DNA of 64,000 nucleotides from Poa pratensis. Its lineage: Eukaryota; Streptophyta; Magnoliopsida; Poales; Poaceae. The stretch covers positions 25,383,981-25,447,980 of the forward strand of contig CAMZMU010000089.1 of NCBI GenBank assembly GCA_947311845.1. Direction: 5' to 3'. The notes under the pieces were generated by a model. It had not been told where the DNA came from. It made no database searches and saw only the letters and a list, made by a program, of their open reading frames with translations. This document shows positions 32,397 through 44,479 of the stretch, piece after piece. The stretch's first letter is position 1, and each line of letters begins with the position of its first letter. Position numbers and translations under genes: made by a program.

Positions 32397-34982
32397 TGAA
32401 AGGACACGGATGTCGCCTAGAGGGGGGGTGAATAGGCGATTAAAATTCTTTATGGTTTAGGCTTAAATAAATGCGGAATAAAACTAGCGTTTAATTTATC
32501 AAGCACAAAACTTAAACAAGCTAGGTTAACCTATGTGCACCAACAACTTATGCTAAACAAGATAAGCAAATATGTGATAGCAAGATATATTACTTCAAAC
32601 TCGATGGCTATCACACAGTAAATAGCATAAGTAAGAAGCTCGGGTATAGAAATACCGAGGCACTTGGAGACGATGATTTATCCCGAAGTTCACTTCCCAA
32701 TGGAAGCTACGTCTCCGTTGGGGCGGTGCGGAGTCACAAAGTGATCCCCGAATAACCGTCAAACGGCACACCGTAATCTCCTTCGTGCCTCCACCAATGC
32801 GGAGTGCCACGATCCACTATGGGACACTTGAGGGTGGTCACCGAACCCGTACAAGGATGAGGCACACTCCACAACTTAATTGGAGGCTCTCACCGAATTC
32901 CCGCGGCTCCCAAAGCCACAAGAATCACAAGGTTGGGGCGCGACTCCACAACTTAATTGGAGGCTCCCAACTATCCCGCGAGCCACCAAAACTCCGAGAT
33001 CAACAAGGACCGTTTAGGGCACTCCAAGTACCCAAGAGGACAAGCTCTAGGGCACCCCAAGTACCCAAGAGTAACAAGCTTCTCAACTTCGATTTCCACG
33101 TATCACCGTGGAGAACTCAAACCGATGCAACCGATGCAATGGGCAAGAACACAAGAAGTGCTCAAAATTCTTCACTCTCAAATCCCACCAAAGCAACTAA
33201 TGCTATTGGGGGGAGAAGAGAGGAAGAACAAAGAAGAACACCAAATTCCTCCAAGATCTAGATCCAAAAGCTTCCCCTCACTTAGAGGAGAGATTGATTG
33301 GTGGAATGATAGATCTAGATCTCCTCTCTCTTTTCTCTCTAATTGGAGGCAATAATCATGGAGAAATAGAGAGATAGCAAAGCTTCAAAGGGTCAACAAT
33401 GGGGGCAAAACCGTGCTCAAGAGTTGGAGAACATTTGGGGAAGAAGACCCCATTTTATAGGTCCCAAAAATCCAACCGTTATGCAGTATTCGTGCCGTCC
33501 GGAATGGATCTGTTTTTCACCCGGAATTCCGGAATGTTCCGGAATATTCCGGATGTCTACCAACCTGATTCCGGACCGATGCAGTACCGAATCGAGCTGT
33601 TCCGGAATCGATCTGTTTTTGGCTCGGAATTCCGAGCCGTCCGGAATGGATCTGTTTTTCACCCGGAATCACCCGGAATTCCAGAAACACACATACAAAA
33701 AACGTGATATCTCTTACATACGAACTCCGTTTTTGATGTTCTTGAGCTCGTTGGAATCACCGCAACGAGCATTACAAGATCATGCAGAGAAACATCATAG
33801 TCCAACATGGGAGGATAAAACCAAATGTAGAAAGGTAAAACCTTTCTAAAAGATGAACCAGTAAACCTCCAATATCAAAAACCCAACAAGTTTTTCATAC
33901 TAAAACCGTTTTTGATGAACTTGAGCTTGTTACGAAGATCACAACAAGCTCCAAAACCCCACGCAAAGAAAATCCAAATAAGAACCAAGAAAGATGATGA
34001 AGGCAAGTATGCAAAGGTTTGAGCTCTCTCCAACTGATACGCTAAAGCTCAATGAGAGCCCCTCTTGATAGTACGGTATCTATCCTATAACCCGGTCTCC
34101 CAACTAGTACCAAGAGACCGGTAAAATAGAAACCCTATCAATATCATACCTTTGCCTTGCGCATTCCACTTGAGCTAGATGACGTCGATCTTGATCTCTT
34201 CAAGTGGACCACCTTTCTTGATTGCGCTTCGCTTGGTGAAGACCCAAACATTGCTCCCCCATACTCCACTATGGGAGAGCCTCTCTTAGGCTCATCTTCA
34301 CATGAACATTATCTCTAGATGGGTGGCAAGCTTCAAGCCTAGGATTTCTTCGAGATGCTCCTCTTGAACTTGCGCTTCTCAACATTGATGACGATCACCA
34401 CTTGACGTCATCGTTCATGGGCTATATAAAATCTTCATTTGATGCAAGCCCATAGAAAGATACCTAACCACACATGGAAATGCTACACACATATCATGGG
34501 TTAGTTCACAAAGCTATATGGACAATTGCTTACCATACCAAGAGATACATGATCCCACTTGGTATATCTTGTAGCTATGTGTGTTGATCAATATCTTGAT
34601 CAACCTTGTATCTTTTCTTCTCTTTTCAATAGATGATGTCTTGAAGATAACAATGAATGATCACATAATCCTTTTCTTCAAGACATACTTGCAATATGCT
34701 CAACTCGCATATGACCATTCATCGGATAACTCCTCTTATAACAACTTGGTCATCACATACTCTTCTTCTTGATCATATCAAATATATCCATACAACTCGA
34801 TGATCTTGATGCCAAATACTCCATTATATCAATATCTTTATGGCATCAACCTTGAATCCAACATATGGAGTTCAAGCATTTGCCTATGGACAAACACTAC
34901 AAGAATAAATCAATGCAACCATTAGTCCATAGGGATTGTCATTAATTACCAAAACCACACATGGGGGCGCCATGCCCTTTCA
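32397..34982 (-). repeat. 3' LTR of the Maximus-like element
   Basis: 2586 bp, TGAAAGG...CCTTTCA. It contains the same TATA box (minus strand, 33453-33459) and five-unit heat-shock-like element (33526-33550) as the 5' LTR, and two copies of ACTCCACAACTTAATTGGAG within its terminal third. Confidence 0.92.
33526..33550. promoter_or_regulatory. five-unit heat-shock element in the 3' LTR
   Basis: Five contiguous 5-bp units alternate as ATTCC, GGAAT, GTTCC, GGAAT, ATTCC, which is the nTTCnnGAAn consensus bound by heat-shock factors, without a mismatch. Further two-unit matches lie nearby at about 33598-33610. This copy is in the downstream LTR and could drive flanking sequence on the minus strand. 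Confidence 0.65.
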
Positions 34983-37900
34983 ATCTCCCCCATTTTGGTA
35001 ATTGATGACAATCTCTTTTACAAGGGTTTATATAATGAATTAAGCAACCAAGCAAATCAACAAGCATGGATGCATGAGCATGAAAGGTAAATGCTTATGA
35101 CCAAAACAAAAGCATAACACCAAATTCCCTTAAACCCTCTAAAACTTCTCCCCCATTGGCATCCATTTCCAAAATGGGCGAAAAATCTTAGAAGGTCAAT
35201 ATTGTATGAGCTCCCCCATAACGTGTGCATTTCTCAAAATATGAGTGAAATCAAATACACATATCCAATGACGAATAGTTGGAGAGAGCACAAACTATAT
35301 TGAGGATCCAAAGATTGCAAAAGAATGATATGGATTTTTTTTTTTACAATTCACCAAATAAAAAGTAAGCAATCAAAAAGATCCAACTAACCAAATAAAC
35401 ACAAGATATTATGATTTGAGCAAAAGAGTGTTTTAAAGAAAATAGAGGAGCTCCCCAATATTTGTACATAATTTAGAATTATTGTATTTGAATACAAGGT
35501 GTACAAACATGGAATCCTCACTCCTCCGGTATCCTCTAAAACACAAAAACAAATGAATTCACAAGCTCAATAAGATGCAAATGAAAAACAAAGCTTGTGT
35601 CATATCCCATGGTGAAGAATAAACAAGCAAGTGGTCAAGGATATTCATCAAGATGAGAGCACCAAGATGTGATAAAATAGGATATGCACTCATAAACCAA
35701 ATTCTTTTCGGAGTCACACCAAAGAATTAAAAAGGGAATAAAAGAGGTGACACCGAAGAATTAGAATATCTAGTAAAGATGTAATTTATCTCATGTATAT
35801 AAGTTTCTAAGTGTACAACAATCATGAAGATATATATCACAAGGAAACATGTACACATAAAATTAGTTACTAAAGAAAAGAACAAGATATCCAAAATACA
35901 GTCATATATTATACACATATGATATTTGTGTCGGATCATAGCCCATAGCTCAATGATTTCATATTGTGTAATAATAAACTTCAAATTCAACCTCAACACA
36001 AGCATCACAAATATCACTAAGGGAAAAAGAGATAGTTGGGATGCATTGAGGAAAGCAACAAGTATCATAAGAGCCGAATAGAATTTGCAACCTACACAAG
36101 GTTCAATGCTAGAAAAGTATGCATGAGGGTGAATACTTGTTACCGAGATGACATTGGGTTGATGTAGTAGATAAAATTTCATCAACCATCCTCGCTTGGC
36201 TCCAATAAGCATGTGGTGAAGATACTTTCATTGTAAATGAGACAAGCATCCAATGCATCTCCATGTACCTAAAACACATTCAAGTAAAATTGTTCCCAAA
36301 CTAATTGGGTCCAAGTAGTTAGTCAAACTACAATACATAGAAGGAACTCCACATAAATATGTGCATATAGATATGAAATTGAATTTCATGCACATCTTAG
36401 CCGATTTAGGATTCCGTGGAGTTTCCCCTATATATTGGCACAAAGAAGGAAAGCATGCCATAAAATAAACATGTAGTAGATATGCATGCCTATGACCTTC
36501 AATAACCAAAGGGAGATACAATTTGGACAAATATTAAGAGATCAAAGAGGGTCCAAATTATATCAAAGATCCAAATCAAAAATTGATTTAGAGAAGCCAA
36601 TTGAAACTAAAAGCAAATCAACACATAATTGATAAGATACCAATTGGATAAAGATATCAAAAAGAAAATAAGATACCAATTAATCAATATATAAAAGGAC
36701 TAGATATCAAATTTCCAAAAGAGATACCAAAAGAGAGAGATGTTAATCAACGAATGATATAACCCACTCCCAAAGAGAGATGCCAATTGGGACAAACTCT
36801 CAAAAAGAAAAGCGGGGTTCCAACAAATAAACCACACCCTCTACACTTTTCATGATGGTACAAAGTACCAAGAAAAAGGTTTGTCTTCCATGAGACATGT
36901 CATCGGGATCAAAGACCAATGGAAAGGATCAAATACAAATAGAATATAAATAGTGTTTAAAAAGATACATGATAGCTCTCCCAACAAAAGTGCATTATTT
37001 TATGATCTTGTATTTGAATACACAATGCGCACACATGGAATCATCGCTCTCAAATATCTATTCAAACACTAGTCATATATCAAGAAAAAGCAATAAGATC
37101 CAATACTAATGAAAATATAAGTTGTACTCAATATAGGATAGCTCACCCAAGAATAGTGCATTATCTATAAGTAGCCTTTGAATGCAAGGTGCACAATGAT
37201 GGGATCAATGCCTCTCCTACACCAAATAAATCACTAGGAAAGTTTGAGTAAAGCAAAATGATCCACAAGAGGTAAGGAAGACAAAAGGAGTTAAATCACA
37301 TTAATTTTTGGCAAGGAATAAGGCAATAAAATCAAGAGCCAACATGAAGACGATCTACAAATTTCACCACAATTATGAGTATCACTTGTCAAGGACAAGG
37401 AGTATATGGAGATTTCTCGTGGTATATTGGAGTGAAATTCAAGATCATCTTCACAACCATAAGCATAAGGTGAAGGATAAGATTTAAGAGCATGCTTAGG
37501 TAGATATATGTTCTTGATAGCTTCAAATATTCACGCGAACAAGCAAAGCAACTATAAAGAGTGCTTGAAGCAATCGGTTTCCAAATGAGATATATAATAT
37601 CATGTTGGAGGAAACCATACCAAGAACATTCATTCAAACAAGATCCAAACTATGAGCAAAAAAATCATTTAAGCAAAGTGGAACTTGTTTGAGACATGCC
37701 GCATAGGAAGATAATTTAGAATATCAATTCTACGTGGCAATACCTCACATGTTCACATTTTCTAGGCTTGTAATATGCACATAGCTTATTACTCCCCCAT
37801 AATGTGATAATCCATTCATTCTCCACAAGAGGCAAATAGAACCAACTCGAGATGATTAATGAACATTATAGAATTTGAATTTCTCATGAGAACATACCAT

Positions 37901-38370
37901 ATAGAGACTAGATAAAATTGATATATCAACACTAAGTGGTAGTACTCATGTATACACATTTTTAGGATTGTGAAGTGTGCAAGCATATCACTCCCCCAAA
38001 ATGGGATAGTCCATTAATCTCTCAAAAAGAGCCAATTAAGATATAAGCAAGTTGATACAAAAGGCTCAACACAAACTCACACATACATGGTGTGCAAACC
38101 AACATACACATACTTGATTGCTCAAGATAAGTAAGTAGAGAGCACAACACATACAAACACTAGCAAGGTACAAAACCAAACACATGCAAGGGTGCAAGCA
38201 ACTTTCAATGTATGTATGATTTAAATACAAGTTACCGCAAGGAGAAACATTGGATATGAGATAGAACAATATAATCCAAATGACTTGGCTTGAGAGAATA
38301 TAATTGATGAAGATCCCTTAATTCTTCATGATGTAGCCAAGTCTCCAATGCCCTCCACAACACCTATTGA
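34983..38370 (-). other. non-coding internal region of the Maximus-like element
   Basis: A-rich on the plus strand, with recurrent CTCCCCCAT strings and short frames only (e.g. 35727-36212 minus, 161 codons, hydrophobic and fortuitous-looking). In intact relatives pol would lie upstream of such a 3' non-coding stretch. Here gag abuts it directly, which points to deletion of pol. Confidence 0.65.
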
Positions 38371-40737
38371 TCAAGTTTTAGCTTGTTGGTCCCCAACCAA
38401 GTTGGGTCCTAAGAGGTTAGTCACAATAGGCTTGGCAACCCAAATGGTTCTTTTCTTGACACCACTTTGAGTACCAACATATTTGGCAAACACATTGCCA
38501 ACCTTATCCTTCCTAAGAGAATAAACATTATCAATTATGATAGGGTTGGATAAGGTACCACTAGTGCATGAAGAAGCAAAGTGACCCTTCTCACGGCATA
38601 AGTAGCAACATTTGCTTCCTCCTTTCTTCTTTGTTGAAGTCTCAACTTGAGAAGGAATAGCTTGATTCTTCTTGGGAAGAGGCCGTTCTTCACTTGGGGA
38701 ACTTTAGTTTGAACTTGAGGCATCTTCCCTTGTTGCTTCTCACTAAGAGACTTCTTCTTCAAAGGGCAAGATCTAACATGGTGCCCTTCAACTTGCACTT
38801 GAAGCAAACAATCTTGGCCAAATTCTTGACTTGTTCATGGCCCTTCTTTTTCTTGTTATACTTGGACTTGTTCTTGTTATTGGAGTTGAATCCAAGTCCA
38901 CTCTTGTCATTGGGGCGTCTTTGCACACTCAACATGTTGTCAAGTGTGGGCTTCCCCATGACGCTTTTCCAAGTCTTTCTTCAAAGAAGTGACTTGGGCC
39001 TTGAGCTCTTTTAATTCCTCTACATGGTTAGTATCAACAAAAACACTAGAGGAAGTTGAAGCTTCATTGTTAGAGCAACAAGGCATGGAAAGTAATTCAT
39101 CACAAGATGTAGCAATATTATGAGTGGATGAATTACTAGGACTAGCACATGGCAATAAAGCATTTTGAGTAGAGGTTGTGCCATTGTCCACATGAGGCTC
39201 ACAAGATGTTACCTTTGTAATAATAGCCTCATGAGCTAACTTTAGCTTATCATGGAGACTAAAGATCCTCATGAGAGCTCGAAGCTTTTCATGGCTTTCT
39301 TCCAATTTCCCATATTGCTAGAAGCAATGCAAGTTGAGCCCTTAGCTCAACATTCTCCGTTAATATGGATGCTTCACAAGAGATAGAGTTAGTAGCACAA
39401 GCATCATTATTAACAATAGGAGAAGTAACTTGGCAAGCTCTTTGAGTGAGAAGCTTTAAGTTGCGCATGAGACTCGGTGAGTTTGATGAGCTCACCCTTA
39501 ACGACCCTAGAGCCATTTTCTAGGTGCTCAAAATTCTCAAGGAGTTTGGCATGTGCATCTATAAGCTTACCATTTGTTACTTTGAAGTCATTAGCCACTT
39601 TAAGAGAACTATCATAGGATCCCTTTACTCTAGAAAGTTCGAGAGCATAAGTTTCCTCAAGAGACTCCTTGGTGGTTTGTTCTTCTTCAAGAGCTTCCTT
39701 GAGATCGGCGATCTCTTCCGCGTATTTATATTCGCGGCTTTGCATTTTCTCAATTGTGTCTTCATGCTCATCAATAAGTTTATTGCTCTCAATAGCAATA
39801 GTCAAGATTTCTATGAATTTAGCATGAGCATCTTTATTCTTAGCAATAGCATGAAGAACCATTTTACCCTTCTCAATAAGGGAAGCATCATTATCATCTT
39901 CTTCATTATCAACATCATTCTCATTTTGAGATATATTGGGAGTCAAGGTAGAAATTACCGTTGATCCCCTTGCCATAAGGCAAAAGTGTGAAGTGGTTGA
40001 TGATGATGAAGCAAAACTTGAAGCACCATTCAAGTCCATGTCTTGTTCCATGGAGTGTTCGGTTTCCTCTACATTGTTAGCCAAACAAATACTAGAGGAA
40101 ATAGAAGTATTTTTATCAAGGGAACAAGACATAGAGAGCATATCATCACGAGGATTAGTCAAGCAATTTGTACATGATATGCAAGGACTATCAACACAAG
40201 CATGTAGATCATTTTTGGTTCTAGATGCGTTTAAGTCCAAAGATAAATCATTGCAATAAGATAGAGGTGAAGTATCATCAACAATAAGCTTACTATCATT
40301 ATTGCAATATCTATCACTACTCACCATTGCATTACTTTGTGGCTTGCCACATGTAGGTGAAGTAGAAGAAGTTGAGAACTCATCACGGCCGGAAGTGGAG
40401 GGACAACAATCATCTCCACAATTCTTGGACACATCATATTTATCTTGAAGCTTGGTCCAAAGCTCATGAGCATTCCGAAAAGGAGAGACCGACATAATAA
40501 CTACATCGCTCAAAGCATTGAAAATCACATTAGAAGCTTGAGCATCTAGATAGGAATTATTCTCATCCATTAAAGATAATCTTTTGGGATTCCTTGGAGG
40601 AGAATAACCCCTATCTAGAATTCGCCTATGTATGGGTCAATGACCCGAAGAATATCAAGCATGCGAATTTTCCAAACATCATAATTTGTGCCATCTAATA
40701 TAAAAGAAGCATTGTGCACTAGTTCACTAGACGACAT
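38371..40737 (-). pseudogene. gag: gag of the Maximus-like element, frameshifted
   Basis: Gag forms the particle that packages the element's RNA. The start codon at 40737-40735 opens MSSSELVHNASFILDGTNYD, the frame shifts near 40620, and the main frame runs 40570-39410 with AHELWTKLQDKYDVS, a conserved Copia gag phrase, followed by a serine-rich region and a long coiled-coil-like region rich in Glu/Lys/Leu. Further shifts near 39430-39300, 38950 and 38790 follow. Two CCHC zinc knuckles are readable: CFKCKLKGHHVRSC (split by a shift, about 38770-38812) and CYLCREKGHFASSC (about 38570-38615). A C-terminal IWVAKPIVTNLLGPN precedes TGA at 38373-38371. It is non-functional as assembled. Confidence 0.85.
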
Positions 40738-40777
40738 CTTTACTCTCGAGGCGGTGAAGCCAAAAACGAGAGAACCC

Positions 40778-40791
40778 GCTCTGATACCAAT
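40778..40791 (-). other. primer-binding site of the Maximus-like element
   Basis: On the minus strand the 5' LTR is followed by ATTGGTATCAGAGC, complementary to the 3' end of initiator-Met tRNA as in Copia elements. This fixes the element's orientation. Confidence 0.85.
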
Positions 40792-41841
40792 TGAAAGGAC
40801 ACGGATGTCGCCTAGAGGGGGGGTGAATAGGCGATTAAAATTCTTTATGGTTTAGGCTTGAATAAATGCGGAATAAAACTAGCGTTTAATTTATCAAGCA
40901 CAAACCTAAACAAGCTAGGTTTACCTATGTGCACCAACAACTTATGCTAAACAAGATAAGCAAATATGTGATAGCAAGATATATTACTTCAAGCTCGATG
41001 GCTATCACAAAGTAAATGCATAAGTAAGAAGCTCGGGTATAGAAATACCGAGGCACTTGGAGACGATGATTTATCCCGAAGTTCACTTCCCAATGGAAGC
41101 TACGTCTCCGTTGGAGCGGTGCGGAGTCACAAAGTGATCCCCGAATAGCCGTCAAATGGCACACCGTAATCTCCTTCGTGCCTCCACCAATGCGGAGTGC
41201 CACGAACCACTATGGGACACTTGAGGGTGGTCACCGAACCCGTACAAGGATGAGGCACACTCCACAACTTAATTGGAGGCTCTCACCGAATTCCCGCGGC
41301 TCCCAAAGCCACAAGAATCACAAGGTTGGGGCGCGACTCCACAACTTAATTGGAGGCTCCCAACTATCCCGCGAGCCACCAAAACTCCGAGATCAACAAG
41401 GACCGTCTAGGGCACTCCAAGTACCCAAGAGGACAAGCTCTAGGGCACCCCAAGTACCCAAGAGTAACAAGCTTCTCAACTTCCCACGTATCACCGTGGA
41501 GAACTCAAACCGATGCAACCGATGCAATGGGCAAGAACACAAGAAGTGCTCAAAATCCTTCACTCTCAAATCCCACCAAAGCAACTAATGCTATTGGGGG
41601 GAGAAGAGAGGAAGAACAAAGAAGAACACCAAATTCCTCCAAGATCTAGATCCAAAAGCTTCCCCTCACTTAGAGGAGAGATTGATTGGTGGAATGATAG
41701 ATCTAGATCTCCTCTCTCTTTTCCCTCTAATTGGAGGCAAGAATCATGGAGGAATAGAGAGATAGCAAAGCTTCAAAGGGTCAACAATGGGGGGCAAAAC
41801 CGTGCTCAAGAGTTGGAGAACCTTTGGGGAAGAAGACCCCA

Positions 41842-41848
41842 TTTTATA
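41842..41848 (-). promoter_or_regulatory. TATA box in the 5' LTR
   Basis: The minus strand reads CCTATAAAATGG, an ideal plant TATA context, 65 bp downstream of the heat-shock-like element. Transcription would start near 41815. The same string is conserved in the other LTR. Confidence 0.65.
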
Positions 41849-41913
41849 GGTCCCAAAAATCCAACCATTATGCAGTTTTCGTGCTGTCCGAATGGATCTG
41901 TTTTTCACCCGGA

Positions 41914-41938
41914 ATTCCGGAATGTTCCGGAATATTCC
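41914..41938. promoter_or_regulatory. five-unit heat-shock element in the 5' LTR
   Basis: The units ATTCC, GGAAT, GTTCC, GGAAT, ATTCC are contiguous and perfectly match alternating nTTCn/nGAAn. The motif is palindromic, so orientation is irrelevant. Extra TTCCGGAAT matches lie at about 41988-41997. Its position just upstream of a TATA box is the layout of plant heat-shock promoters. Binding is inferred, not shown. Confidence 0.7.
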
Positions 41939-43518
41939 GGATGTCTACCAACCTGATTCCGGACCGATGCAGTACCGAATCGAGCTGTTCCGGAATCGAT
42001 CTGTTTTTGGCTCGGAATTCCGAGCCGTCCGGAATGGATCTGTTTTTCTCCCGGAATCACCGGAATTCCAGAAACACACATACGAAAAACGTGATATCTC
42101 TTACATACGAACTCCGTTTTTGATGTTCTTGAGCTCGTTGGAATCACCGCAACGAGCATTACAAGATCATGCAGAGAAACATCATAGTCCAACATGGGAG
42201 GATAAAACCAAATGTAGAAAGGTAAAACCTTTCTAAAAGACGAACCGGTAAACCTCCAATATCAAAAACCCAACAAGTTTTTCATACTAAAACCGTTTAC
42301 GAAGATCACAACAAGCTCCAAAACCCCACACAGAGAAAATCCAAATAAGAACCAAGAAAGATGACGAAGGCAAGTATGCAAAGGTTTGAGCTCTCTCCAA
42401 CTGATACGCTAAAGCTCAATGAGAGCCCCTCTTGATAGTACGGTATCTATCCTATAACCCGGTCTCCCAACTAGTACCAAGAGACCGGTAAAATAGAAAC
42501 CCTATCAACATCATACCTTTGCCTTGCGCATTCCACTTGAGCTAGATGACGTCGATCTTGATCTCTTCAAGTGGACCACCTTTCTTGATTGCGCTTCGCT
42601 TGGTGAAGACTCAAACATTGCTCCCCCATACTCCACTATGGGAGAGCCTCTCTTAGGCTCATCTTCACATGAACATTATCTCTAGATGGGTGGCAAGCTT
42701 CAAGCCTAGGATTTCTTCGAGATGCTCCTCTTGAACTTGCGCTTCTCAACATTGATGACGATCACCACTTGACGTCATCGTTCATGGGCTATATGAAATC
42801 TTCATTTGATGCAAGCCCATAGAAAGATACCTAACCACACATGGAAATGCTACACACATATCATGGGTTAGTTCACAAAGCTATATGGACAATTGCTTAC
42901 CATACCAAGAGATACATGATCCCACTTGGTACATCTTGTAGCTTTGTGTGTTGATCAATATCTTGATCAACCTTGTATCTTTTCTTCTCTTTTCAATAGA
43001 TGATGTCTTGAAGATAACAATGAATGATCACATAATCCTTTTCTTCAAGACATACTTGCAATATGCTCAACTCGCATATGACCAATCATTGGATAACTCC
43101 TCTTATAACAACTTGGTCATCACATACTCTTCTTCTTATCATATCAAATATATCCATACAACTCGATGATCTTGATGCCAAATACTCCATTATATCAATA
43201 TCTTTATGGCATCAACCTTGAATCCAACATATGGAGTTCAAGCATTTGCCTATGGACAAACACTACAAGAATAACTCAATGCAACCATTAGTCCATAGGG
43301 ATTGTCATTAATTACCAAAACCACACATGGGGGCGCCATGCCCTTTCAGTTTCCAGATAACCTAGCTGTTAGCGTGACCATCGAAGAGGTACCCTTAAAC
43401 GCCGCGGTAGGGGCAGAGTGGAAGGACACTTGAGCATGGTGCTAGGCTCTTTTAGCCTATGAAGGTACCGAGCTGTTTGTTGAGTATTGAACCATCATGA
43501 AGTTAATGATGAATGCAG

Positions 43519-43964
43519 CATTTTCTAATAAACACCCACTGGTTAGCCTCCAAAAGCCCGGTTCCAGATGTTTGCCAAGGTCTTGGTCAATCGCTTAGAA
43601 GAACATGCTACTAGATAATGTATATGGTTACTGCTAATAAAACATGTGAATAATTTGATAACATATAATTAAGGAGTTGAGGACTTGAGGTATACAAAGG
43701 GGTGATCATACCTGGTATCCTTCAAACAAAGGAAGCAGGCACCTATTTGAATATTTTGCGGAGTGGATGCCAATCTTGATTCAAATAAAAGAAGCAGGCT
43801 TACTGGCAAGTTGGAAACTAGGGGGACGAAATTTCTAATAATAATAACAGGACTGAGAATATATCATACACACCACTAATTCAAGAAATCTGGAACTCAT
43901 CTTGAGTTTTGCTCACATGGCATCCACATGCTGATGTAAGCAAAAGAATTATCACATGCTCATT

Positions 43965-44000
<36 letters not shown>

Positions 44001-44308
44001 TCAGCCTCTTAAACATATGGAGTGCAAGTAAATTTGATTGAGTTGAACTACCTATATTTTCTGACTTCCAATTAGGAATAATAAGGGTGTGTTTGTTCGG
44101 GCTGGCTGTGCTGCCCATATTGTTTATTTGCCAAATGGAGGTGTTGAAAATGAAAAAGGCACATGTTAATCGACTTTTAATCTTAGGCAAGCATGATTCT
44201 GTTAAGAAACTATGTAACACCAATCTGTTTCGGGGCCTACGTAATACCAACATAGCGCTTGTTGGAAATTCATCCAGCATATATTTATTCAAAAAAAGAT
44301 GAGCAGAT
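43519..44308. other. unassigned gap between LINEs with (AC)n
   Basis: No gene is seen. An (AC)n microsatellite lies at 43967-43999. The string GTGTGTTTGTTCGGGCTGGC at about 44087 looks like one end of a TIR element, but no partner end was found. Confidence 0.5.
43967..43999 (+). repeat. (AC)n microsatellite
   Basis: About 16 uninterrupted AC dinucleotides; likely polymorphic. Confidence 0.95.
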
Positions 44309-44479
44309 ATTTTTTTTGAAACTTTTCTACTGTGAGGCAAAAGCCCCACAGCCCATTATCCAACCTTTTATTCCAAAGTGTAGAGTAACTTACAAAAGAC
44401 TATGTACAAACGAAAGGAGAGAGAGGTCTACCTACCTATCTATGAACAGAAATTAGGCTAAGGACAGAGTGAGGAGACA

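Larger units (their letters stand above)
32397..43348 (-). mobile_element. Maximus-like Copia (Sirevirus) LTR retrotransposon, pol missing
   Basis: Two long direct repeats, 32397-34982 and 40792-43348, each start TGAAAGG and end CCTTTCA. The perfect 5-bp duplication GTTTC flanks the whole (32392-32396 and 43349-43353). On the minus strand the right LTR is the 5' LTR. Next to it the internal sequence reads ATTGGTATCAGAGC, the tRNA-iMet primer site, and the left LTR is preceded by AAAATGGGGGAGAT, a polypurine tract. A broken gag lies at 40737-38371. The remaining 3.4 kb to the 3' LTR is A-rich on the plus strand and non-coding, and no protease, integrase or reverse transcriptase is recognisable. 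The LTRs differ by scattered substitutions and small indels, for example 20 bp absent from the right copy near 42297. The family name is from memory. Confidence 0.9.
40792..43348 (-). repeat. 5' LTR of the Maximus-like element
   Basis: 2557 bp, TGAAAGG...CCTTTCA on the plus strand. In the minus-strand direction of transcription it carries the heat-shock-like element (41938-41914), then a TATAAAA box (41848-41842), then the rest of the LTR leading to the primer-binding site. Confidence 0.92.
32159..43510 (-). mobile_element. 5'-truncated LINE split by the Maximus-like element
   Basis: The LINE (about 400 bp in total) is seen at 32159-32396 and 43354-43510 on the minus strand. A T tract at 32159-32166 is its poly-A tail. 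The 3' region carries the CTTTCTATCAATGAATTGAAACGG-like end common in Triticeae LINEs (given here only in part), and the ORF2 tail reads DIASILDTIKAKTWLWATAQ. GAATGCAG stands directly before the T tract (32151-32158) and directly after the other end (43511-43518), an 8-bp target duplication. The LTR element inserted into it later. Confidence 0.7.

Noticed and set aside
33417..33662. Repeated GIPGEKQIHSGR-type peptide in the LTR
   Set aside because: It is the translation of the repeated TTCCGGAAT DNA motif; the DNA-level explanation (heat-shock-like element) is simpler.
35727..36212. 161-codon minus-strand frame as an envelope-like gene of the Sirevirus
   Set aside because: Some Sireviruses carry an extra ORF after pol, but this frame has no signal peptide or family pattern and the strand is T-rich; support is inadequate.
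41178..42236. Long plus-strand frames in the Maximus-like LTR (and the same at 32785-33849)
   Set aside because: They occur in both LTRs on the strand opposite to transcription and reflect LTR sequence, not genes.
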